Shown piece by piece: positions 37,730-49,316 of a stretch of 64,000 bases of DNA (position 1 is its first letter; each line of letters opens with the position of its first letter). Made by a program: the position numbers and the translations under genes. Origin of the DNA: Gelatoporia subvermispora B (lineage: Eukaryota; Basidiomycota; Agaricomycetes; Polyporales; Gelatoporiaceae). Location: positions 646,282 through 710,281 of the forward strand of contig KB445796.1 of NCBI GenBank assembly GCA_000320605.2, given 5' to 3'. Under the pieces are notes generated by a model that had not been told where the DNA came from, searched no databases, and saw only the letters and a program-made list of their open reading frames with translations.

Positions 37730-40072
37730 TCATCGGTTGGGGTCCAGCTCTCTACACACCTCCCTCTTCGGCTTGTCTTCCTGTACTCCGGGAGGCTTTG
37801 TGCACGCAATTGCAGGCGGCTGTGGGTGGTGGTCGCGGTTCACCTTACGCACAAGTGGTCTTGTATGGTTGGAGAAGGGTATCTCTGGTACAGGCTCCAT
37901 GTAAGACTCTAGCGGCGGTAATGGCTTGCCCGGTGTGAAGAGGAAACCACGTTGAATATCTGCCACAAGACTCGAGATAGGTGTCTGTTCGACCGCGAAC
38001 TGCTGACCCAGCTTCTGCAACGCATTCGCCCGTGGTGTTTCCGGGTCATCGCACGGCGACTCCGGTACCAGGTACGTTGGCCGTGTCGGAGTAGCATCGT
38101 CTGGCGCCGCTGTATGCTCAGGCTCGATGGGCTTCGCCACCTCTTGGGCCTGCACTTGTGGGGAGGGAGGTAGGGGTACGGAGGCTTCAGCTACCGGGCT
38201 CGGTGGCAGAGGTACCTCAGCCGGCAATTTCTCCTGATGCGAAGCTTTGGAAGGTTTCTGCCGGATCGTTACGCTGGGTTTCGCCTCTCGTTTCGATGTG
38301 GGCACAGGTTGCGCGGGTGGGGGACGGCCCCGGGTAGACTTGGAGTCCTTCGATTGTTCGCGTGTGCTGATAGCCTTAGCACGAGCCGTGGACTGTGAGG
38401 TCGCCCTTGTGGCGTCTCCTGTTCGTCCGACGCTGCGGCTGGAAGCTTGCTTCGAAGAGGCCGCTTGTGCTGTACTTGGAGCGGCTCGCTCTCGTGTCGA
38501 AGTTGCAGCTTTAGGTTGTTCCCGTGAGTTCGTCGCCGGTACCGGTACGGCCTTCTCCTGAGCCTTTGAGACACCTGGTTTCGAGGATGGCGGTGAAGCC
38601 GGTTGCCTCGTCTTGACGTCCGCTTCCTTCGTCGTGGTGCGGTCAGTCCTTGGTGTGCTCTGAGTAGATAGCTCGCTCATCGAGGGTGCCATTGAGTGTG
38701 TACTCGTCATTTCTTCCGCCTGCGCTGCCGGAGCGCTTGGTATAGGGAGAAGCACCCGCCTTGCACCTCCCATGACGCGGTCTCGCCTATCCCCCGAGTC
38801 TTCGCGCGCAGAAGTAGGTCGTGCGAGAGGTCGGATTGGACCGGAGCTCGAGGCGGGGAGCTCTTTCTGAGTAATGGGACGAGTTGGTCCAGCGGTTGCA
38901 GTGGCCTCGGCACGCGCAGGTCGTGTTGGCCCCTCCCGGTGACTCGTAGACGCAGCAGCTCGTGTCGTAAGAGGTCTCTTGATAGTGGAGGGGCCCCGAG
39001 GATCAGAAGGATTGGGCAGGTCTGGGCTTGGGGCCCCAATCCGCTGTGGACCTGCGGAAGGCGGCCTGACTGGTACAATCGCAGGGGGAGGCATGTCGCC
39101 GCGGGCCTTCCTACTTCGCTCTGAGCTCACAGCCTCGGCAGGGCGTTCCGTCTGACTGTCCTGCCTAGATACCCGTTGCGTCGACCGCATAGATTGTGCA
39201 GACTGTGGCCTGCTCGATGGATTTGACTGGCTACCCGATGTGGTCTTTGACGCGATGTTGAGGTACTTCTTGATAGTCGGCGTCAGAGGCGCGGAGAAAC
39301 TATCCAGATGTCAACGAGTGCAAAGGGAGCTACAGAACAGTTCTCACCTATCCACACGACTCGGTAGCAACACCTTGTATGCCTCGAATATCTGCCGTCC
39401 AACCTTCCTCACGTCGGCATTGGCGTCACGCGCCGCCGCTCTGATGATGCCCTCTACCTCGCGAGCACGAGGCTCCTTCTCGAAATCGGGAGGGTTGAAG
39501 CAATTGAGGCACGCGAGCGTCCCTTCAGCTGCAGCCAGGCGCAAGGAGGCAGCCTTGTCCTTCATCGCTTCTAGCAGATACGCGAGGATGGTGGCGGAGC
39601 GAGTGCTTTGAATAACAGTGATGACGCACGCTTTCGCCCGAGTGATGAACACCTTGTTCGAGCGGGCGCATAGTGTCAAGAGAGTCGGAAACAGCAGAGG
39701 GATGAGCGAAGGGAACTGGTCTGATAGAATGTCAGAGAGGGCGGACACAAAGTCGATGGCAACACCAGAAAGTCGAGATCGTTCAGACAAGATTGCCGCC
39801 GTGAGTGGTCGGCTCATAGTACGAATAGCTCCTACAAGCTGTTGCCCATGTGTCTGCACATTCCCCCTTGCTAGTGAGGCTAATCGTTGGATGGCATGCG
39901 CGATGGTATCCCAGGTCTCGTCCGACTCTGTCAAGGAGAGGTCATCGCGAACTGCAGCCAACTCTTCCTCGAGGATTATAGATGAGGAGCACTATTCGCG
40001 GGTCAGCATGAAGCGTGACTCAAGAATGTTCAACCTGACCTCGATTCTTTCAGGAACTGCACGACGTTTCAT
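37730..40072 (-). CDS. CLASP family protein with one TOG (CLASP_N) domain
   Basis: The product binds microtubules and stabilises them at plus ends, kinetochores or the spindle midzone. The model has three exons: 40040-40072, 39348-39991 and 37730-39299, with 48-nt GT-AG introns. It joins in frame to give 748 codons, which supports the start MKRRAVPERIE. Residues about 20-225 form the TOG domain: LEEELAAVRDDLSLTESDET, WDTIAHAIQRL, LSGVAIDFVSALSDIL, LIPLLFPTLLTLCARSNKVF, AKACVITVIQ and VRKVGRQIFEAYKVLLPSR. The rest is disordered, rich in Ser, Pro, Arg and Thr, and probably binds the lattice. At about 748 residues with one TOG domain it is shorter than fission yeast Cls1. Confidence 0.85.
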
Positions 40073-41926
40073 GATTGGATGTGGGAGGTATATACTCGAG
40101 GCAGTCTAAGCCGCTCGTGCGGACTGAACAACGCGTAAGTCACGTGGTCGCGTTTAGCTCGCGAGGCTGAATTTACTGTGGAACCCTACCTCACATAACG
40201 CCGCGCGAGCGCGGCAGAGCCACTACGACCATCCTCACACCTAAACCATCTCAAATGAATCACATCCTCGTCACACAAGCTAAAGCACGACACGAGCAGT
40301 GGGTGGGGCGGCACACGCGAAGCGTCAGTAGTTGTAACTGTGGGAAAACCACGTGACTATTTAAAACTCAGAAAAGCGAGACTGTAATGAAATTTGTATC
40401 ATATGCAAATCCGCGGTCGTTTGCAGGCTCCTGCCCATCCGCCTGCGTTCATTGAGGGGGAACTATCCTAGACGGGCTGCGAGGCTTCATACTAGCCCAG
40501 CCACACCTCAGCCACCTCAGCCACCGCTTATTTAAGTCCGACTGATCCTCGACCTCTATTTCAAACTCCCTAATCTTAATCCCCCTCAACTCTCTATGGC
40601 GGCTGGCGAAAAACACTTACAAATATTGGTGTCCGGCCAGCAAGTCTCTTCCATTTAGAAGGACTCCCCGCGTCGGGCAGGATATTCATGGCGAATTTCC
40701 CCTGTAGTATGTGCCTCCTCCATGGTGGCTAGCTTCATCCTTTACTATAACTATGTTACTTTCCTAAAGATATTGAACGATTTGGGTGTCAAATTTTCCG
40801 TAATGCCTGAGAGCTTGAAACTGTGTAAAATTGTATGCTGCAAGGGACCTGCTTAGATGACACTTCAATCCTATATAGGACACGTGCTGTGGATTGCAAT
40901 AATCACTTTGGTGTGGATTCTGCACGCTATATCTGCATACAATGTACTCGTGCGATTTTTAGAGAGCTAATAGAACATTTGCAGGGTAAGGCATCACTTT
41001 GCATCGCAGTCTACAGAGTTGCAACCTTGCTGCTACTTCAAAATAATATCACGTGACATGCATATTTGGCATTTACTCTGAAGCTCCTTCCTCAGTGGGA
41101 GGTGAGCAAGCCGAGCGCCGGTGTTTGTAAGTATTTACCACCAGCCGCTGTAGGGGGTTAAGGGAGAGTAAGATTGGGGAGTTTAAATTTGGGCTCGGTT
41201 ATCAGAGAGTTCGCGTGATATGCACGTGTATATCATGTGACTTATGTCTTTTATAAATAACATGTAGTTAAGTCTTAAATTGCAGCTGCCTTAACCCCCT
41301 TAGGCAGATAGGCAGGAGCCTGGGTTGTTTGTAGTGTTTTCGCGGACAAGAAGATTCACAAGACTCACTACTAATCATAGTGGGAACTTCGCACCTCGTG
41401 TGATGCTGCGCAAGCACGGCAGAGCTTACTGCAACTATCTCTTAGATTATACTAGCAATGGCGCCCGTGGACATCACGGGCCCAGGCAGTAGTTCCGGCA
41501 TATGCTAAGGGCTGGCAACATGCACCCCTGCCACTTAGACTTCTCATGTCCAATTGTAAATAGTAAACTTAATTTATTTGAGCTGGGATACCACAATACA
41601 CATAAACCCCAGCCAAAAGTGAATGCTATCTGGTACACTCCCTTCCTTTCCCATCCCACTATTCCCACATGTTTGTAGTTCATCCCGTCTCATTCATCCC
41701 ACCGACCCCTATCATTACTCATAGTTTAGAATATATTTCTTGAACAATTTCTCGATTTCTTGTGGGCGTCAAATTAACTTGACAGCTGTCAATAGCTTTC
41801 TTGGTACAAGAGCCCAAGCTGCCCAACTTGGCAGCTCATTTGACTTAAGTTAAGTCAGTCCCTTCCAGCCCAATGACTTCTTCGCAGCACATCGTTTCCC
41901 TCTCCCTCTCTTAACCACTATGCACT
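40073..41926. other. AT-rich intergenic, start of the repeat-rich half
   Basis: No gene was recognised. Two related stretches share GCGGCAGAGC-like cores and flanks (about 40195-40245 and 41400-41450), suggesting an old local duplication. CACGTGAC motifs occur near 40141, 40350 and 41050. A small hairpin with GCCCGTG arms lies at 41463-41481. The composition becomes clearly AT-rich from about 40.6 kb. Confidence 0.5.
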
Positions 41927-44900
41927 ATGCCTTCCACTGCGTGCATCCACAAAGACCATGACGGGACCAAACACTACTACTGCGATTGTCCCGCATACTG
42001 TCATGGGTGTCTTCAAGAAGTTAGCAAATCTGGTTACTACAATCACAGACCCTCTCAAGAGTCGCTCAACAAGTTGCTCTCATTATATCTGCTCCTACTG
42101 TACAGCTAATTGCATCTTCGTGCAGATGCTAACCTATCCCAGTTTACCCCTGGACTGTCTTCCGCGTCTATACCAGGCCCATTCTCCACACCCCCGAGCA
42201 AGCACGCTCAAGTAGATGACCTGAGCGCAACATTGCATCTGCACGAGACACCCACAACTCTCAATCCGACATCTTTACCCAACGCATACAATTCACCTTT
42301 CCTTGATGTGGACAGCCCCTCACTATCTCTCATTGACCTGCACGCACACCTCAATTTGACTACAATCACCTCAGATCTAGACCAGAACACCTACTCAAGC
42401 ACTGCACCTCTCAGGGGGGATCTCTGGGACCAAATCCCTGATCTATTTGTCGACCCTGATGTTGACTACCAGCTTGATAAGGATCCTGACAAACTAATCA
42501 CAGAGAACATCGGCGCTCCAATAGCCATTCACATTGCTGACCTCAAACTCACGCAGCAATTCATCAAGGCCCTCCAGAACGCCACTCTGGACAATGATTG
42601 CCTTGATGCACACACTCTTGAGCACCTGCACAATTTTCTGTGTCCCCGTTTCACTTTTGACAAGGACCATATCTTCTGTCTCTCGCTGGATATTTATCTT
42701 ATCAACAGCGGGACTGTCGACAGTTACAAGGCGACTCGTGACGTGTTCAGACGCTGCTCACCAAATTATAACATGCTATCTTACGAGCAGATCAAACGAT
42801 GACTTGCCGACATGACTGGTATCGCCCCTGTCAAGCACGACATGTGCATTAACAGTTGTGTCGCGTTCACGGGCCCCTTTAAGAATCTTGAGGCATGCTC
42901 TCTATGCCAACAGCCCTACTACAAGCCTGCTTCCCATAAACTGGGCATTCGCACTCCTCCCCACAATTTTCTACTATGCCTCTTAGCCCGCAGCTCCAGG
43001 CTTTATATTGCTGACCCGAAGGCGTGAATGCCATGTGATATCAACAGTGCACCACAGCAGACCTCCTCAGGCAGTTTATAGCTGCTCCTGCGCCTATTCC
43101 CATCTATGACAACTTCATCCATGGCTCTGACTATCTGGAGGCTGTTCAACGTGGCGACATCCAGGACAACAATATCTGTCTCATGTTCTCTTTAATGGTG
43201 CCCAATTGTATGCCAGCAAGCAATCTGATTGCTAGATTTACATATGGGTCCTTCTTAACCTGCCCCCTGACCTACGATACAAAAAAAAGTACGTCATTCC
43301 CGGCAGTGTCATACCCGGGCCCAACAAACCCAAAAACGTGGACTTGTTCTTGTTCCCCGGGCTGTACCATCTGAGTGCACTCATGCACGAGGGTTTGACT
43401 ATCTGGGATGCTGCGAACAACTGCAAGTATTGCACATACATGTATCTTGTCTTTGTGACAGCCGATTGTGAGGGAATGACCTACCTGAACAGCCTAGTCC
43501 TACATCGAGGTGCGCCTATCTTCACTTATCGACCAAGTCATTCTTATTCAATCTCATCAATCCCAAACAAGAATGGTTGTTACGTCTATTACCTCATTGT
43601 CAGTCGCAACAAACCCTGGACTGGTCAACATTATCCCGCCTGCAAGCAGCCCCGCAATAGCAATGCACGTAGCGCGAATCACCCCGACTTCAACCTCAAT
43701 GAACCTCTTGACCACAAAGAGGCCACAGCAAGATATAGATACAAATTGAAGCAACTCATGTGCTTGCGCACCCAAACAGAATACAAGAAGAACCCATTAG
43801 AGACTAGCATTGCGAAACCGAGCATTTTCAGCGGTCTGCCGTCTGGTTGCCATCTTGGCATTCCCAGGATGTTTCTAGCGGACATCATACACTTGGTGTC
43901 CCACAATTTACCAGAACTGCTAATACCTCTGTGGTGTGACACCCTAAGCTGCGACAGCGAAGCAAACAACAAGAGCATGTGGGACTGGGCTGTTCTTGTG
44001 GGCGAGATATGGAAGCAGCATGGTGCGGCAGTCACAGCGACTTTACTGCACCTTCCTGGCTCCTTTGATCGTTCTTCACGCAACCCCGTAGAGAAGATCA
44101 ATAGTGGCTACAACGCCTGGGTCCGGCACTCTTGTACGGCATATTGCCAGACAAGTACTGGAGTCACTTCTGCAAACTTGTGCAGGGTGTCCGCCTGATG
44201 CATCAGTGCCACATCCATGCTGAGGATCTCCGAGGGGCGCACGAGCTTCTGCTGGATTGGGCAGAAGGGTACGAGGATCTCTACTATGACTATCAGATCA
44301 AGCATGTCCATTTTGTACACCAAAGTGTTCACGTCACCGTACACATGGCCAGCAAGACGGTCCGTCTCAGGCCCTATGCCATATTCTCCTAATGGCCAAT
44401 GGAGAGAACTCTAGGCAACCTCGGCCAAGAGCTCTGAATGCACTTGGATCCCTATGCTAATGTCACAGAACACTCTGTCCGACGGTGTCAAGGCAATGCC
44501 ATCAAGGCTATTGTTCCTGAGCTTAATCCTGATACTGGACCTGTAAATGCACAATTGTCCATGCCCGTAGGTAATGGCTTCATTCTCAAATACCCACGCA
44601 CCAAATACATGATGCACATGTTGCCCAAGGAGGCAGACACTCTTCTAGCCTATCTAGATGCTTTACTGGACATGCAAGTGAGTGACAGCTGGTGGCACAA
44701 AACCAAGGTAGGCAAATGGGCTTGCATGCAGCTACCAAACGGGCAAATTGCTCGTGCGGCATAGAAGGAAAAGACCCGATCATCACACAAGCTTCATTGC
44801 TCATGCAATGTGCAGGTAGGCAATTATCATGCATGCCTACACTTCGTGACCGCCAATCTCACAATGTTCAGTTTGCCTTGCAGGGTCGCGTGTCATATGG

Positions 44901-45279
44901 TGAAGTTCAGTACCACTTTCACATCAAATTTCCTGACAACATTTGCGCATTCACGATGGTCTCATGCTATTCACCACCTGATAAAGAATTTTGGGCCTGC
45001 TCCTTGCACACTGTCTGGTCTTGTACATACCAGGGCCAGGACACTCTCACCGTCATCCCTATACAAGACATTCACACCGTTATCAGCATGATCCCACACA
45101 TTGCACTGCTCGATAAAGACACACACAATTTATTTGGGCGACTATATGTATGCGACAAGATAGGGCTAGAAATACAGGCAATTGGGGGCTTTCAAGAAGC
45201 AGATGATGAGGAGAATATGCTACAAGAGGAACAGGATAATAATGAGAGAGACGACAGGGACAGTGACGGCGAGGCATGA
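41927..45279 (+). pseudogene. Plavaka/Tnp2-type DNA transposase relic
   Basis: The protein starts at 41927 with a Cys/His-rich segment (CIHKDHDGTKHYYCDCPAYC). After frameshifts it runs through EQIKR and a stop at 42800 into HDMCINSCVAFTGPF and CSLCQQPYY (the Tnp2 cysteine cluster), then, across stops, FIHGSDYLEAVQRGDI-like, IPGPNKPKNVDLFLFPGL, HLSALMHEGLTIWDA and TADCEGMTYLNSLV. Later parts include KPGTGQHYP-like, NLNEPLDHKEATARYRYKL, GIPRMFLADIIHLVSHNLPE and WVRHSC. The C-terminal part to 45279 ends in an acidic tail. The family is the CACTA-related Plavaka/Tnp2 transposases of Agaricomycetes. At least several stops and frameshifts make it non-functional. No CACTA-type terminal repeats could be paired with confidence. 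Confidence 0.8.
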
Positions 45280-45509
45280 CTGAGGTATTGATGGTCTTGT
45301 ATTGTAGCTTTAGCAATTGATGTGTTGCAGCTGCTAATCAAGTAGAGTGATATGGCATGATTTCAAAGGCATTATAACACAATGAAGACACTCACGAGAA
45401 CATCACCAATGTGTATCTCCATCTCGTCAGCACATGAGGTAGGCACCGGTAAGGAACATCTGCTTGCATTGCTCCCCCCGTTGCTAACCGATGCTTACTC
45501 GGCAGCTGT

Positions 45510-46115
45510 GTGCTTGTTACCGACCTGCAGTACCTCATTGTCTTGCTGCACCATGTCTTGCTTCGCAGGCAGTGGCTCCTGTGCAATGACAATGTGGTGC
45601 TATACCGCGAGCTCCGGGGTGCTAACACCTTCCTGAGCTGTCATTGTCTCATGCATTGTCTCGCCCTCAAGCAGCGCCTCGAGCAATCCATTGATGACAA
45701 TATCTGTATGCATCTAGACATCAGGCAGATTGTCGCCAACATGTTCCTGCACCACAATCACATCCGCATCAAGCGCGTCGCGCTATCTGTGGGCATTGAT
45801 ATCTGTGCAGACAGCATGGGCCTGCTGGATGGCATTTGTGTGATTCCTCGTGAGCCGGCTCAGTACCGAGAGGAGCCTTTGGCCAATCTCACGGTAGAGA
45901 GCCGCCCGGTGCTTCTGGACCTCTGCCAATTCGATTTGTATGCATCTGAAGAATATGAGGTTGATAAAGTGGTCACTTGGAAACGAGCTCAAGATGGCAC
46001 TATTCAATACCTTGTTCGATGAAAAGGTTTTGGCCTAGAGGAAAACTCATGGCAGAATGCCCGGGACCTCTGAAACGCCCACGAGCTACTTCTGCAATAC
46101 CAGGCGGACCAGGGT
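45510..46115 (+). pseudogene. Decayed ORF with a C-terminal chromodomain
   Basis: About 145 residues of unfamiliar sequence (LYRELRGANTFLSCH, DIRQIVANMFLHHNHIRIKR) precede a chromodomain: YEVDKVVTWKRAQDGTIQYL, then VR, a TGA where Trp is expected, then KGFGLEENSWQNARDL, a second TGA, then NAHELLLQYQ. Chromodomains of this kind end the integrase of many fungal Ty3/gypsy elements. The upstream part here does not show a recognisable integrase core, so the source is uncertain. Both in-frame stops are one base from the expected codon. Confidence 0.6.
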
Positions 46116-46190
46116 CTTAGGAAGCGATACTAATGGGCTCTTGATGGTTATCTCTTTAGAACGACACTAGTCTTACCCGCTCAATACCTT

Positions 46191-49100
46191 ATGTCTTTTT
46201 TCAGGTCCAGTGCTCCTGAAGTGCGGCTAACATGCATGCCGGCCCATGCCTCTCTCCTAGACTTTTCTCTATGCCATCTCACTTCTTGTAAGTTAAGGAC
46301 CCAAGCTTCCCTTACTCCGATCGAACAATTCCTGTTCCATTGTACATTTCATCCTTCCCTTCTATTTGTGCCATCCATGGCGGGTCTCCCTACTCTGAAT
46401 CTGCCATCTCTGGTAGCATCCGTTCATCTCTCCCGGCACCTCACCATGTCTCAGAGTCCTTCTTTCCCTCTAAGGATCTACTCGGCCATGCTGACCGCCT
46501 TGGGCCCCGCTACTTGGATTCTACTCAACACTCCACCTTTCAAGGTGCAGCGTGGCCAGTATATTTTTCTGTGCAGTTCGGATTCCAGCAGCTACAATGT
46601 GCGCAAACATATAATGGGAATATGAAGCCTGAAGAGGTCATGGATTGAGTTTGTTATACGCAGCAAAGAAGAGTGGGAGGTCTGCCTGTGCATTCCCTGA
46701 TGTGACGCGCACCTCCATAGGTCGGGCCCACTTGACCAACTCTACTCCTGCTCCACCACAAGACAAGATTGCTGCGGCCCTTGCCATGCATAGTATCAAC
46801 ACAGGACATTCGGTTACCGGAACATTTCAGGATGGAGCGGAAAATGTTCAGCGAGCCCTGGAGTACTCCAGAACCTTGGTGGCAACCACAGATGACCTCA
46901 CAGAGTGAATTGAGCTTAAGGAACTCGAGAATTAGGCTTCCTTCTTATACATGCCAGATTCCCATCTACTTATCGGTGCCGCCTCGGGGCCTCCCTTTTT
47001 CTTACAAGCTAACTTCCTTATAATCGCTGCCCCATGACTCAAGCCTCGTAGATTTCTCCTAATACCACTCCACACCCACCTTTATCATGAGTCGGACATG
47101 CCCGGGCTTTGGCACCTTGACTCTCTCTCACATGTCGATACGTGTCCCTCCTACTGCTACGACCTCCTCTCATTGGCTCTCGCTTTTCCTGCCTGCAAGA
47201 GATAACCTTTATGACTCCCGCGATGGCTAGTTTTTCACAAATGCTTTTTTGCTCTAGCTTCAAGCTACCCATGGATTTCATCGCTGGGCACGCTACAGAT
47301 TAAGAGCGACTCACGGCCATCTGGGAGAGCTTCAAGGGACATCTATCAGTGCGACCCTGCGCTCGACTGCCTGACAGATCTCTAGTCATGTCGCCCAATG
47401 CTAACTATATTCTGACTCTGCCCCCTTCTTCCTTCCTCGAACCCGTCATTTATATGGACGGCTGATGGGGTAATCATGAATGGACTCAAATCCCTCAAGT
47501 CTGGAGTCTTGAACATCCCCACCGCACCTGGGCATACGAAATCGACACCTATAATGGTCTCGTGAACCCCGCCTTTGTTACTCTCTCCGAAGATGTTGCA
47601 CTAACCAACGGCCTTGCCCCCACTTTCCGTACCTCATGCCACCAGACACACCAGGGTCAGCTCTCACCCGACTTCGTGTCAGTATTCACCCGTCTTTATG
47701 CTCAGAAACTCAAAACCACCAGGAAGGCCTTGAGCCACTTCGAAGAACCAGTTTCTATCGAGCTCGACCCTCCGGGAAGGGATACCAAACTCAACCTCCT
47801 GTTTGCTTCATCTTTCACCCTGTGCGACATGCGTGTCCTTGTGGCCGACCTCCAACAACATCTCATGCATACCATGACCACATTTAACTACTGTCATCTG
47901 CACGGCCCCATGGAACTGGCACTCCCTCTCATAGGAGCTTGGCTAGACTATCACAATGCCAAATCACATAAACTCCTCACTTTCCTAGAAGTACCGTGTT
48001 GGTTTGTCCTCTAGATGGAACACATCCCCACAGAAGCCAACCTGATCGACTGTGGCCTACCTGATCCACAAGTCAGCCGCGAGAGGTGAGACGATGACCT
48101 GCATTTGCTGACACCAGTCACCTTGTCCAGGAAACAGCACCGAGTGCTATCAGAAGACAACAGTGAACCTGACTACAACGACACTCCTCAAATTGTGCCG
48201 ACTGTTCCTGCCAAGAAGTTCTGCACTTGACCCCTCGCCCCAAGTGACTCTTGGGGGGAGAGTGTTACTGAACGCTTGGTAGACTCTCCTTCTTCTCCTG
48301 AGCCGCCTACAGCTGATGGAAGCGATAGGAGACTTCCTCCTGTCGCATCCCGGGAAGTCACATCCTCTTTTGTCCTAGTCGCAGAGACAGTCGAAGAGCC
48401 CTCAGCGGCTGGACACCCTCTCAACTTACTGCTCACTCGCATTGAGGGGGTGCAAATTCTGACCCTTAGTGAGCGGCTCTCATCAGTGAACCCTCATCCC
48501 GCATCCAATGCTAATAGGAGCGCAGGCCTTGCCGGAAGAAACTGTGCTCCCTTGGCCAGATGGAAGAGTGACTCCAGACCCACTCCTGCTTTTCCTGCTA
48601 TCCACTCCTTCTTTGTCCCCCCTTACCGACTGCTCTGCAAGGAAATCACTGCCCATTTCAAACTGGCAGTACTATGGGAAAACACTCAATCGGCCTACGA
48701 CTCCACAGTAAATTTGACCCATCCTGCTGAGCTCAAATCAAAAAACGCTTGTAAATGGTGCTCCCACCTGCAAGCTAAAGGAGAAGTTGCCGATTTGATA
48801 GGCCAACTCGAGGATGGAATGGTCTCTTCAGCTGACTTTGAGGAGCAGGGCATCTCATTTATCTCTAACTCACGACAGGCTAAGTTGGCCTGGGAACTAC
48901 AGACCTTTCAATTTCACTCGGATCTTGAACACCTCACCACCATCCTTGACCCTCGCATGGAAGGGGCTGCCAGGCACAGGGAAGGCAACATGGGCTCTTG
49001 TGCGGTCGGAAATTTGTCGCTTATGGGCACCTGACACTGAGTATTTCCTGGCCTACAAGACTTCTCCCCTTCTCGAAGACGTCAACCAATCTGTTGCCCT

Positions 49101-49316
49101 CGATTCCTGGCTGCATCTTGCCTGCATTATGCTCACCTGGAACACGTCCACACATGTTTCAGCTCCTTTGCGATTCACGCTGGGGGGCACTGTTATGGGT
49201 ATGTGCACAGCGGTTAATCAAGTGCTGCATGCAGCCTTCTGTCATAAGTTCAAGGAGCACGACTTTACCATGTACGAAACACGAGAGGAAATCCTGGAGG
49301 CTGAGAGCAGCTGAAC
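46191..49316 (+). pseudogene. Long unidentified coding relic
   Basis: A succession of plus-strand open stretches (46191-46625, 47562-48014, 48276-49034, 48814-49314) with protein-like composition is separated by a few stops and shifts. The part before 48240 includes WAYEIDTYNGLVNPAFVTL, LSPDFVSVFTRLYAQKL and ELALPLIGAWLDYH. The later part has PTADGSDRRLPPVASREV, then CKEITAHFKLAV, KSKNACKWCSHLQAKGEV and SRQAKLAWELQTFQFHSDLE. I recognise no domain; a CKWC pair is the only possible metal-binding motif. It could be an accessory ORF of the neighbouring transposon, a retrotransposon gag-like relic, or debris of a host gene. Confidence 0.4.

Noticed and set aside
41366..41382. CACTA...TAGTG ends of the Plavaka element
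   Set aside because: The motif here is a short self-palindrome and no partner was found beyond 45.3 kb.
41452..41490. Helitron 3-prime end (hairpin with GCCCGTG arms)
   Set aside because: No CTRR terminus in the correct position and no Rep/helicase relic nearby.
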